From NCBI GenBank assembly GCA_963734845.1, contig CAVTIS010000008.1, forward strand, positions 124,001 to 188,000: a stretch of DNA of 64,000 nucleotides, written 5' to 3'. The notes under the pieces are model-generated. The model had not been told where the DNA came from. It made no database searches and saw only the letters and a list, made by a program, of their open reading frames with translations. Within the stretch, counting starts at the first letter, position 1; every line of letters starts with the position of its first letter. The stretch is from JAKAVN01 sp963734845 (lineage in GTDB: Bacteria > Desulfobacterota > Binatia > Binatales > Binataceae). Below are positions 46,534 to 55,500 of this stretch, piece by piece. Both the position numbers and the translations under genes were made by a program.

Positions 46534-47814
46534 ATGGGATTCAAGGAAGAGTCGGAAAAACTTTTGAGCGGCGAGCTTTCGATCCGCGAACGCCATCCGT
46601 TGATCCCGACCGGCGAGTCGGAGGAGGTCGCTGCGGGCGTGATGTTCTGGCGATGGTTCGCGAATTTGACCGCGATCAAAACCGAGGATGGCCTGGTACT
46701 GGTCGATACCGGCGGGCATCATAACCAGGCCGAAACGGTTGCGATGGTGCGCCGATGGTCGCCCGACCGCGTCAACACCGCGATTTACACCCACGGCCAC
46801 GTCGACCACGCGGGAGGGATGACGGGGTTCGCGGCCGAGGCGCAGCAGTTGCGCCGCGCGCGCCCCCGCGTCGTGGGCCATCGCGCGACCGCCGCGCGTT
46901 TCGATCGTTACAAGCGCACCGCGGGCTACAACAGCATCATCAACTCGCGGCAGTTCGGCGTGCCAACGCAATGGCCCGAGGACTTCGTCTATCCTGACAC
47001 CTACTTCGATCATCAGTTTAACGTGGTTGCCGGGACCTGGCGCTTCGAGTGTCATCACGCGCGCGGCGAGACCGACGACCATTGCTGGGTCTTCATCCCA
47101 AGCCGCAAAGTGCTGCTGACCGGCGACTTCGTGATCTGGGCCGCGCCCAACGCGGGCAATCCGCAAAAAGCGCAGCGCTATGCGCGCGAGTGGGCCGAGG
47201 CTCTGCGCGCGATGGCCAAGACCGGGGCGGAGGTGCTGCTGCCCGGCCATGGGATTCCGGTGTTCGGCTCGATTCGCGTGCGCCAGGTCCTCAACGACAC
47301 AGCCGAGTACCTGCAAAGCCTCTATGACCAGACATTAAAGATGATGAACGAGGGCGCGCCGCTCGACGACATCGTGCACAACGTGAAGCCGCCGGCCGCG
47401 CTCGCCGAAAAGCCATACCTGCAACCAGTATACGATGAGCCGGAGTTCATCGTGCGCAACGTGTGGCGGCTTGATGGCGGATGGTACGATGGCGTCGCCT
47501 CGCATCTGAAGCCCGCGCCGCATCGCGCACAAGCCGCGGAGATAGCCGCGATGGCGGGCGGCGCCGACGTGCTGCTCGGCCGCGCTCTGCAAAAGCTCTC
47601 GGACGGCGACCTCGCCCTCGCGGCGCATCTTATTGATTGGGCCGTCGCCGTGGCGCCTGACGATCGCGCGGCGCATGAGGCCCGGATGCGTATCTATGCG
47701 GCGCGCGCCGCCGAGTCGACGTCAACGATAGCGCACGGGATTTTCCGCGCCGCGGCGCTCGAGTCGGCAGTGAAGGCCGGCGTCAATCCGCCCGACGATT
47801 CGCGGACAATATGA
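46534..47814 (+). CDS. Metallo-beta-lactamase-fold hydrolase, alkyl/aryl-sulfatase-like
   Basis: 426 residues from ATG 46534 (GGAG nine bases upstream; an alternative GTG at 46528 is too close). MBL signature THGHVDHAGG, a downstream HHARGETDDH, TGDFV and PGHG supply metal ligands. The NVWRLDGGWYDGVASHLKP segment and following Ala-rich helices match the dimerisation domain of SdsA-type alkylsulfatases. No secretion signal is evident. Likely a Zn hydrolase of a sulfate ester or similar; the substrate is unknown. Confidence 0.85.
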   Translation: MGFKEESEKLLSGELSIRERHPLIPTGESEEVAAGVMFWRWFANLTAIKTEDGLVLVDTGGHHNQAETVAMVRRWSPDRVNTAIYTHGHVDHAGGMTGFAAEAQQLRRARPRVVGHRATAARFDRYKRTAGYNSIINSRQFGVPTQWPEDFVYPDTYFDHQFNVVAGTWRFECHHARGETDDHCWVFIPSRKVLLTGDFVIWAAPNAGNPQKAQRYAREWAEALRAMAKTGAEVLLPGHGIPVFGSIRVRQVLNDTAEYLQSLYDQTLKMMNEGAPLDDIVHNVKPPAALAEKPYLQPVYDEPEFIVRNVWRLDGGWYDGVASHLKPAPHRAQAAEIAAMAGGADVLLGRALQKLSDGDLALAAHLIDWAVAVAPDDRAAHEARMRIYAARAAESTSTIAHGIFRAAALESAVKAGVNPPDDSRTI

Positions 47815-47917
47815 GCATTCAACTTGCTCAGCATTCAACTTGGGCGAAATCCAATTACAAATTAATCGACAATTACTCAGTCGAAGGGGTTCATTCCGTC
47901 AGGCTTCTCGTGTGTAG

Positions 47918-49174
47918 CTAATCGTCTTCTTTATCGCGCGATTGGTCATCGTCGCTTGAATCATCGTCGTGGCGCGGGCGGCCGCCGAACGTATATTTGA
48001 GGCCGCGCATCGAAGCGACGATCAGGTGCCATCCGGAGGGGAACTCGAGCGCGCCGGTTTCGGCATGCGATTGCGGCTCGATGATCTCCTTGCGGCCCAT
48101 GTGCCACTGCACCAGCAGCATCTTATGCGCGATCTGGCGGCCGCTTATTCGATCGATGGCAAAGTCGCCGAAAAGCGTGCTGGTGCGCATCTCGCCGAGA
48201 GCGTCGCGCAACCGCCGCTGGTCGAGAGAATCGCACTGGCGTATCGCGGCGCATCCGATAAGCCCAGCGGCGTAAGCCTGCGCCGCGGGATAGTCGCACT
48301 CCTGATCGCCACTCGCGCGCATCCGGCGCGCGAACTCGTCTGGCGGAGGCCCGAGTTCCGGAGCAATCTGGGCGTGCGCCTCCCATTGGCTGGGACCGAC
48401 GATGCCCTCGGCATCTTCGCCCAATTCCGCGGCGAAACCGTGGACGCCGGCGGCGACGCAGGCGAGCACCGGAAGATTAGGATTGGAGGCGACCACCGCG
48501 CGCATCAGGGCGACATCCTGTGCGAAGCCACCCGCGGCGGCAACGGCATTGATGCGGTTGCGCTTGAGCGCGGGCAACAATCGCGCGAGCGCCTCGTCGC
48601 GAGCGAAATCGCCTCGATACTTAAGGCGCACGCGCACTCCGTGCCAGCGCGCCCGCCGTTCACGGCAGGCGCGCTCGAGGCCGGCGCCGACGTCGCTTGC
48701 GAAAGGTGTTGCGGCGGTGACGATCGCCAGGCGTTTGCGCAAGAACTTGAGTTCGACCAGCAGCCGCGCGAACGCGACGAAATAGTCACTCGCCGGACTG
48801 AGTACACCGACTAGCATCCGCATTCCCTGCGTGTATAACCCGTCGTCGGCGCCGCCGTGATTGAGCATCACCATCCCGGCTGCCTCGGCGATCGGCGCCG
48901 CGGCGCGCGCGAGACGGCTCGAGTACGGGCCGAGCAGCAAGTCGACACGATCGGCGCCGCACAGGGCGCGATAGATTTCCGCGCAACGCCGCGTGTCGCT
49001 CCGATCGTCGAAGCATCGAAGCGCAAGTTCGTGCGCGCGGCCGCCGACGTTTACGCCGCCCGCCGAATTGAGATCGTCGACAAATAATTTGATCGCGACC
49101 TCGGCCTGACGGCCCATCGCGGCGTAAGCGCCGCTCAGCGAGAGCGAGAGACCGACGCTCAGCCGCTCGGGCAT
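47918..49174 (-). CDS. Leu/Ile/Val-type ligand-binding protein without a signal peptide
   Basis: 418 residues. Type I periplasmic-binding fold (Peripla_BP_6): VGLSLSLSGAYAAMGRQAE at the extreme N-terminus, LNSAGGVNVGG, LLLGPYSSRLARAAAPIAE, then a hinge and second lobe with ACVAAGVHGFAAELG. The fold begins at residue 5, so there is no room for an export signal, and no earlier start is apparent. It ends in an acidic/polar tail (DDDSSDDDQ). No ABC permease is adjacent. It may be a cytoplasmic sensor or an amidase-regulator AmiC-like protein. Confidence 0.8.
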   Translation of the reverse strand: MPERLSVGLSLSLSGAYAAMGRQAEVAIKLFVDDLNSAGGVNVGGRAHELALRCFDDRSDTRRCAEIYRALCGADRVDLLLGPYSSRLARAAAPIAEAAGMVMLNHGGADDGLYTQGMRMLVGVLSPASDYFVAFARLLVELKFLRKRLAIVTAATPFASDVGAGLERACRERRARWHGVRVRLKYRGDFARDEALARLLPALKRNRINAVAAAGGFAQDVALMRAVVASNPNLPVLACVAAGVHGFAAELGEDAEGIVGPSQWEAHAQIAPELGPPPDEFARRMRASGDQECDYPAAQAYAAGLIGCAAIRQCDSLDQRRLRDALGEMRTSTLFGDFAIDRISGRQIAHKMLLVQWHMGRKEIIEPQSHAETGALEFPSGWHLIVASMRGLKYTFGGRPRHDDDSSDDDQSRDKEDD

Positions 49175-49189
49175 CGGGCGCGGTGCGCG

Positions 49190-50044
49190 CTAGGGCGCGA
49201 CCTCGGCGATTCCGCCCCGGATCACCGCCATCCCTTCAGGGTTGTAGGTTTCAAACGCGTACGTGCGGCGGCCCGCGCGCTCGCCGTCGGACCACACCTT
49301 GGTCGTGATCGATTGTCCAGGAAAAACCGGACGGCTGAACTGTACGCGCAGCCGTTTGAGACGCACCGGATCGCCGGCGCACAAGCCGTCGATCATCACC
49401 TTGGAGGTGAAAGCCATCGTGCATAGCCCATGCACTACGATGCCCGGCAGGCCCGCCATCTTCGCCACGTTTTCATCGACGTGGATCGGATTGCGATCGC
49501 CCGAAGCCTCGGCATAGCGGAAGGTCTGATCGCGATCGATGGCTTGCTCCACGCTGAGAATCGGATCGCCCGAGGGAGATACCGGCCGCTCCGTGCGTCC
49601 GGCGGCGCTCCGGTCGCGGCGCGCCGCGCGGATGAAAATTCCGAAGAGCGTGCGTAGAACCGGCGCGCCGGCGCGATTACGGGAATTGAGCTCGAGCGCC
49701 ATCGCTTCGCCGCCCGGCCGCGCTTCGATCGAAGCCACTCTCGCGACGGTGATTATCTCGTCGCCGGGGCGAAGCGGAGCGAGGAATTCCATATCTTGCT
49801 CGGCGTGCAGCAGGCGCAGCAGGTCCGCACCCAACTCCGGATCGCCAACCGCGCCAACCACCGACATCCAGGTGACGGCCACGCCGAACATCGGCGGCGC
49901 GACGATTCCGCCCTCGATGGAAGGATCGAAGTAGCGTGGGTTGTCGTCGTTGTAGGCGCGCGCGTAGTTCTGAAGCGCTTCGAGCGTGACCGTCGCGTCG
50001 AGCGGCGGATACTCGCGGCCAATGAATTCCTTGTTAAGTGGCAT
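49190..50044 (-). CDS. Double hot-dog MaoC/FAS1-type dehydratase
   Basis: 284 residues from ATG 50044. N-terminal FAS1-type hot dog (FIGREYPPLDATVTLEALQNYARAY) and C-terminal MaoC domain with YAEASGDRNPIHVDE, the Asp/His catalytic motif, and GIVVHGLCTMAFTSKVM. Such two-domain proteins dehydrate 3-hydroxyacyl-CoA or -ACP. Lies 15 bp upstream of the ligand-binding gene and downstream of nagA. Confidence 0.87.
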   Translation of the reverse strand: MPLNKEFIGREYPPLDATVTLEALQNYARAYNDDNPRYFDPSIEGGIVAPPMFGVAVTWMSVVGAVGDPELGADLLRLLHAEQDMEFLAPLRPGDEIITVARVASIEARPGGEAMALELNSRNRAGAPVLRTLFGIFIRAARRDRSAAGRTERPVSPSGDPILSVEQAIDRDQTFRYAEASGDRNPIHVDENVAKMAGLPGIVVHGLCTMAFTSKVMIDGLCAGDPVRLKRLRVQFSRPVFPGQSITTKVWSDGERAGRRTYAFETYNPEGMAVIRGGIAEVAP

Positions 50045-50103
50045 CGATGGTCCAGGTTTCCGTTCGTGCGTCCGATTGGATATGCGCGGCGCTCGCGACA
50101 GCG

Positions 50104-51210
50104 TCAGGCAAGCTCGCGGCCACCGATGAAAACCGCCTTCAACTCTAGCCCGGGGCCGAGCACGATCAAATCGGCAATCGCACCGGCCTCGATTCTGCCG
50201 CGATCGCCGAGACCCAGCACGCGAGCGGGATTGGCCGACGCCATCAGCGCGGCTTCGCCGACGCTCGCGCCGGCGCGGTCGACCATGACGCGTACCGCGT
50301 CGAGCATCGAGATGACGCTGCCCGCCAGGCGACCATCGGGCATCCGCGCCGCGCCGCCTGCTACGGCGGCGGCCGCGAGCGGAGAAGCGCCGCTGACGGT
50401 GCCGGTCGCGACGCGGTCGGTGGTAAGGCAGATTCCGCCCGCGCCGCGCGCGAGGAAGAGCAGACGCAGCATCGCGGGATGCACGTGAACGCCGTCGGCA
50501 ATCACCGCGGCCCACGCGGGCGACGGCAGCATCGCGGCCGCCGCGGCTGGAGGATTTCTATGATCAAGCGGCGCCATCGCGTTGAACGTATGGGTGAACA
50601 TCCGCGCGCCCGCGCTGACCGCCGCCTGCGCCTGCTCCAGCGTGGCGTCGGTGTGGCCGAGCGACACCGCAACCCCCCGCACGCTTAGCTGGGCCACCGC
50701 CTCGAGCGCACCGTCGAGTTCGGGCGCGAGGGTAATCATGCGCAATGCGGGCAGTGCCGCGACGCGCTCGAGCGCCTCGCCACGAGGCTCGAGGTTGTGC
50801 GCCGGATGAGCGCCGAGGCGCGCCGACGAAATGAACGGCCCCTCCAGATGCATCCCCAATATTGCGCCGATCGTACCGATCGCGCCGGCCGGCGCGGCGG
50901 TCGCCTCGGCGATTTTGGCCGCGACCGCCTCAATGCGCGCAAGTGGCGAGGTAATCGCGGTCGGCAGCCACGCCGTCGTGCCCTCGCGCGCGATCTCGGC
51001 GGAAAGCTGGCACAGCTCGCCGGCCGAGGCGTCCATCACGTCAATGACGTCGCGGCCATTTACCTGGAGATCGATGAAGCCCGGCATGAGATAATCGGTT
51101 GCGTCGGCGCCACCGCCGGCCTCGACCGAATCGATCGTCTCGCCGAAGCCGACGACGCCGGCCACGGTCGAGCCGTCGGCACGCGCGATCAAGCCGTGCA
51201 AGCGCCTCAT
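50104..51210 (-). CDS. nagA: N-acetylglucosamine-6-phosphate deacetylase
   Basis: 368 residues, amidohydrolase TIM barrel. MPGFIDLQVNG replaces the usual HGxxG, as is common; metal and substrate residues appear in GMHLEGPFIS (Glu), SLGHTDA (His), FTHTFNAMAPL (His), ADGVHVHP (His) and LTTDRVA (catalytic Asp). Releases acetate from GlcNAc-6-P for amino-sugar catabolism or cell-wall recycling. nagB is not next to it. Confidence 0.9.
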   Translation of the reverse strand: MRRLHGLIARADGSTVAGVVGFGETIDSVEAGGGADATDYLMPGFIDLQVNGRDVIDVMDASAGELCQLSAEIAREGTTAWLPTAITSPLARIEAVAAKIAEATAAPAGAIGTIGAILGMHLEGPFISSARLGAHPAHNLEPRGEALERVAALPALRMITLAPELDGALEAVAQLSVRGVAVSLGHTDATLEQAQAAVSAGARMFTHTFNAMAPLDHRNPPAAAAAMLPSPAWAAVIADGVHVHPAMLRLLFLARGAGGICLTTDRVATGTVSGASPLAAAAVAGGAARMPDGRLAGSVISMLDAVRVMVDRAGASVGEAALMASANPARVLGLGDRGRIEAGAIADLIVLGPGLELKAVFIGGRELA

Positions 51211-51228
51211 CGTGGGGGCCGTGGCGCC

Positions 51229-51480
51229 TCAGTTGGCGTTGAAGCGCTCCTGGAGCAGGCGTGAGAAGCGCGGCAGATAGACGAGGTCGAAGGTGGTTTC
51301 CTTGCCCGGGAACATCGCGACCGCCGCCCCTTTGAGCGCGCGGACATGCTCCCAGGCTTCGTCGAGGGTGATCGAGTCATCCTGAGCGATGGTCGCAAAG
51401 ATTAGATCGACCAAAAACCGCAGCCTGCGGATCAGCAGATTTTCGTGAGCGATAAGGGCAGCGCGATCATCCTGAACCAT
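51229..51480 (-). CDS. Small hypothetical protein ahead of nagA
   Basis: 83 residues from ATG 51480, helical, acidic and hydrophobic residues alternating (ENLLIRRLRFLVDLIFATI; DEAWEHVRALK). No signal, helix-turn-helix or metal motif recognised. It sits 18 bp before nagA in the same direction, so it is probably co-transcribed. Shine-Dalgarno weak. Function unknown. Confidence 0.6.
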   Translation of the reverse strand: MVQDDRAALIAHENLLIRRLRFLVDLIFATIAQDDSITLDEAWEHVRALKGAAVAMFPGKETTFDLVYLPRFSRLLQERFNAN

Positions 51481-51607
51481 GGCGATTACCCGGCGGTTGA
51501 AAGGCGGGCCGGCAGTCCGCCCGTGATTGTTCTCTGCACAGAGTATAGCATCGGCGCGCGCAATTTTGAGCGCCCGCGCAGCGGCCCTGCACACTTTGTC
51601 TGACGAT

Positions 51608-51635
51608 CTTGCTTGTCTTGCCTTGCTTGTCTTGG
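51608..51635 (+). repeat. 14-bp tandem repeat in intergenic DNA
   Basis: CTTGCTTGTCTTGC is followed directly by CTTGCTTGTCTTGG. It lies between the divergent nagA-operon and membrane-protein genes; probably a slippage product. Confidence 0.8.
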
Positions 51636-51665
51636 CGCACGGAGGATGCCAACCTCATTGGCGCG

Positions 51666-52580
51666 ATGGCGCAAGCGCGGCTCCGTTCGAGCTTCATTTA
51701 TCTCGCCAATGCGGTCAACGACCTGCGCGGCAACTGGATTATTGTTGCTGTGGTGCTGGCGCCGTTGGTGCTGGCCTCCGCGCTTTGCCTGTTGCCCGAC
51801 GCGCTCAACATCCAATATTCCCTGGTGAAGACCTTCGAGCCGGGCGTGACCAGCGTCGAGTTTGTCCAACCGGTGCAGATGCCTTACGCGCCGGCCATGC
51901 GCGCCGATCCCAAGCCGCTGTTTCCTACGTGGATGACCACCATCCTGCATTTGCTCGACGGATTCATCACGCTGGTCGGGGTCAATCTGGTCGTCTTGTG
52001 CGCACTCAGGCGCATGCAGATGGGGCAACGGCTGGCGCGTCCGATCGACGAGGGTATCGAGGTCTATCGCGAGGCGGCGCGCCTGTTGGGGCCTTTCGTA
52101 TGGGTGAGCGTGCTGCAGGTGCTGGCGATCGCGGTCGGCGCGGTGCTGCTGGTGGTGCCGGGCGTTCTGGCCTATGTGTGGCTGTATTTTTCGCAGTACG
52201 TGCTGATCTTCGAGGGACGCCGCGGCTGGGCGGCGTTGTTGCGCAGCCGCGACCTGATGCGCGGCAGTTTTTTCCGCGTTGCTCTGCGAATCGTGGTCTT
52301 TCTCGCCGTGTGGTCAGGCTTCAACTCGTGGGCGGGCGGGACGTTTTTCGCGGTCAGCCTGCTCGCCGGATGGGTTGGGTTGATAACGGGCGCGCTGTGG
52401 GCCTCGATTTTCATGGTCGATCTCCTTGCGGTGGCTGTCCTCTATACGACGCTCGCATTCCTGCTCGCGGCGGGCTTGCGTCTGTACCAGGACATCAGCG
52501 TGGTTGCGGCCGAGCAGATGACGCTGACGGGCGCGGCACCATTGCCGCCGACTGCGCCATTGCCCTCGGTCAGCGCCTAA
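51666..52580 (+). CDS. Six-helix membrane protein (YciC/DUF975-like)
   Basis: 304 residues from ATG 51666; a TTG 57 bp upstream is less likely. Six hydrophobic helices; the segment VVPGVLAYVWLYFSQYVLIFEGRRGWAALLRSRDLMRG, split by its charged loop, is like the core of YciC/glycerophosphoryl-diester-phosphodiesterase membrane-domain proteins (small residues, LxxSxxLxxG-like helix end). No enzyme domain. Cytoplasmic Arg-rich loops. Precise role unknown. Convergent with gdh. Confidence 0.65.
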   Translation: MAQARLRSSFIYLANAVNDLRGNWIIVAVVLAPLVLASALCLLPDALNIQYSLVKTFEPGVTSVEFVQPVQMPYAPAMRADPKPLFPTWMTTILHLLDGFITLVGVNLVVLCALRRMQMGQRLARPIDEGIEVYREAARLLGPFVWVSVLQVLAIAVGAVLLVVPGVLAYVWLYFSQYVLIFEGRRGWAALLRSRDLMRGSFFRVALRIVVFLAVWSGFNSWAGGTFFAVSLLAGWVGLITGALWASIFMVDLLAVAVLYTTLAFLLAAGLRLYQDISVVAAEQMTLTGAAPLPPTAPLPSVSA

Positions 52581-55500
52581 GTCTGGGTACCGCCAGAGGT
52601 GGCGGCGGCCAGGCGCATCAGCGCGCGAATCGCAACCTCCAGCACCGGCAAGCCAACCGAGGGCAGCGTCCGCAGGTCGTTCATCACTTCTGCCATCGTA
52701 TCGAACAGGCGCTCGTGCCCATTGCGCAACGCGCGCACGGCTTCGGCGGGCGCGACGTCGCGATTCATCAGCACCGCGCGACAAAGCGCGAGACGCGCGC
52801 TGCGCAGGTCGGCGCCGAGGTCCTCGGCGGCCCGCCGCTCCCATCGGTCGTCGGAGCCGATCGCCTCGAGTGCTTTTTCGAGCGTAGCGAACTCGATTAT
52901 CCCGCTCAGTGCGAAGTAGGCACGGGCGCACTCGGCCGGCGCACCGCCATGGGCGAAGTTCAGGCTGAGGACGTTGAGAATATGATCGGCGAAGCCCAGG
53001 CGCGCGAGTTGTAGGGCGAGTTGCTCGGTATGGACGGTCGCGCGCAACTCGCGGTAGCTGCGCTCGAAGCGCTCGCGCTCGTCGTCGGCGAGCATGGTCT
53101 CGAATTCCGCGCACAGGCTCTGGAAGCCAGGCTTGAAGCGCACGATCGCATCGCCGAGCGGCACGTTCGCATCCAGTCCGGCGATCGCCCATCCGCAAGC
53201 CCGCCGTGCGGCGTCGTCCAGCGCGAGCAGCGCCGCCAACTCTGCCTGTGCTCCCTGGCCGCCGCTGCCGGCGCGCAGCGCTTCGGCCTGATCGACCAGG
53301 TCGAGCACGCCTTCGGCAAAGATCCACGCACGGACCGTGTCTTCGGCGCGCGCGCCGTGGCTGCGCGTGAGGCGGAAGACGAAGCTAGCGCCCATCAGGT
53401 CGACCAGTTCGTTAACCAGCCGCGTGACGATGAGCTCGCGGCGCAAGCCATGGCGCGGGATTTCGACGGCGAACTCGCTCGCGATCGAAACCGGAAAGTA
53501 GCTCACCAGAAAGCGCCCGATCAGGTAGGAATCCTCGGGCAGCGCGCCGGTCTCGAGCTGCTTGAACAGATCGATCTTGGTGTAGGCGCTGAGCACCGCG
53601 AGTTCGGGGCGAGTAAGGCCGGCGAAGCGGCCGCGGCGATCGCGCAGTTCCTCGTGGCTCGGCAACGCGGCTTCGTAGCGATGCAGCGCGCCGCGCTGCT
53701 CGATCGCGCTCAAGTGATCGCGAAACTCCTTCGCTTGGGTGCGGCTGCGCAATTGCTCGAGGCTCAGCAGCACCACCTGGTCGCGATTGTCGCGGAGCAC
53801 CAGGCTGGCGACCTCTCCGGCTGCGGCTGCGAGCGCGCGGTTGCGCCGTTCGAAATCGACTCGCCCCTCCGTCAGCGCCGGCTGGAGCAGAATTTTCAGA
53901 TTGACCTCGTGGTCCGAGGTATCGACGCCGGCCGAGTTATCGATAGCGTCGCTATTAATCCTTCCGCCGGCCATCGCGTACTCGATGCGCGCGCGCTGCG
54001 TGAAGCCCAGGTTGCCGCCCTCGGCCACGGCCTTGACGCGCAACTCATTCGCCGCGATACGGCAGGCGTCGTTAGCATGGTCGCCGACTTCGGCGTCGCG
54101 TTCATCGCTCGCGCGCACGTAGGTGCCGACGCCGCCGTTGTAGAGCAGGGTCACGTCGGCGCGCAGGATGGCCTGAATGAGGCTGTCGCTATCGAGCACC
54201 TCGGCCGTGCAGGAAAGCGCGCGGCGGACTTGCGGACTGAGCGCGATGCTCTTGGCGCCGCGGCGAAAGACCCCGCCGCCGGGACTGATCAGAGCCGCGT
54301 TGTAGTCCGACCATTGCGAGGCGGGCAGTTCGAACAGACGCTTGCGCTCAGCGAAGCTTTTTTTCGGGTCGGGGTCGGGATCGACGAAGATGTGACGATG
54401 GTCGAAAGCGGCGATAAGCTTGAGGTTGTCCGATTGCAGCAGCCCGTTGCCGAACACGTCGCCCGACATGTCGCCGACTCCCACCATCGTGATCGGCGCA
54501 CTGTGCGCGAGGTCGATCCCCATCTCGCGCAGGTGCCAGCGGACCGATTCCCACGCGCCGCGCGCGGTAATACCGAGCGCCTTGTGGTCGTAGCCATGAC
54601 GGCCGCCCGACGCGAAAGCGTCGCCCAGCCAGAAGTTGTGCTCAGCCGCGATCGCGTTGGCCAGATCGGAAAAGGCCGCCGTGCCCTTGTCGGCGGCCAC
54701 CACCAGGTAGGGGCCGTCCTGGTCGAGCACTTTGACGCCCGCAGGATGCAGGGTACGGCCGTTGACCACGTTGTCGGTCAATTCGAGCATCGCGCGGATG
54801 AGCGTCTTGTAGGCGTCGACCACGTCGTCATGATTGGTCGCGCGGCCCAGGCGCGGCTTGACGATGAAGCCGCCCTTGGCTCCGGTCGGCACGATGATCG
54901 CGTTCTTGACCGTCTGGGTTTTCATCAGGTCGAGGATTTCGGTACGAAAGTCGTCGGGCCGGTCGCTATAGCGGATACCGCCGCGCGCGATACGCCCTGC
55001 GCGCAGATGACATCCCTGCATTACGGGGCTGTCGACGTGGATTTCGTAAAGCGGCGGCGTGTCGGGCAGATTGGGGATGCCCGCGCTCTCGAATTTGAGC
55101 GCGATGTAAGGCGCGGGCGGCTCCCGAAAATAGTCAGTCCGCACCGTGGCCTCGACCATCCCCAGCAACGCGCGCGCCAGGCGATCGTCAGCGATATTGT
55201 CGATCGCGCCGAGCGCTTCCAGATAGGCCGCGCGCAACTCGGCGTAGCGCGCGTCGCCGCTTCCGGGCCCCGCCGGATCCATCCGCAGCCGGAACATCTC
55301 GACCAGCATCCGAGCGAGTTTCGGATTCACCAGCAGCACGCGGCGCAACGCCGGGAGCGCAGGCCCGAGCCGCATCTGGAAAGCCGCCGCCACGTAGGCG
55401 CGGAGCAGCGCGACTTCACGCCATCGCAGGCCGGCGTCCAGCACCAGCGCGTTAAGCGGGCCGTCCTCGGTCCGCCCGCTGCGCACTGCGGCCAGTGCCT

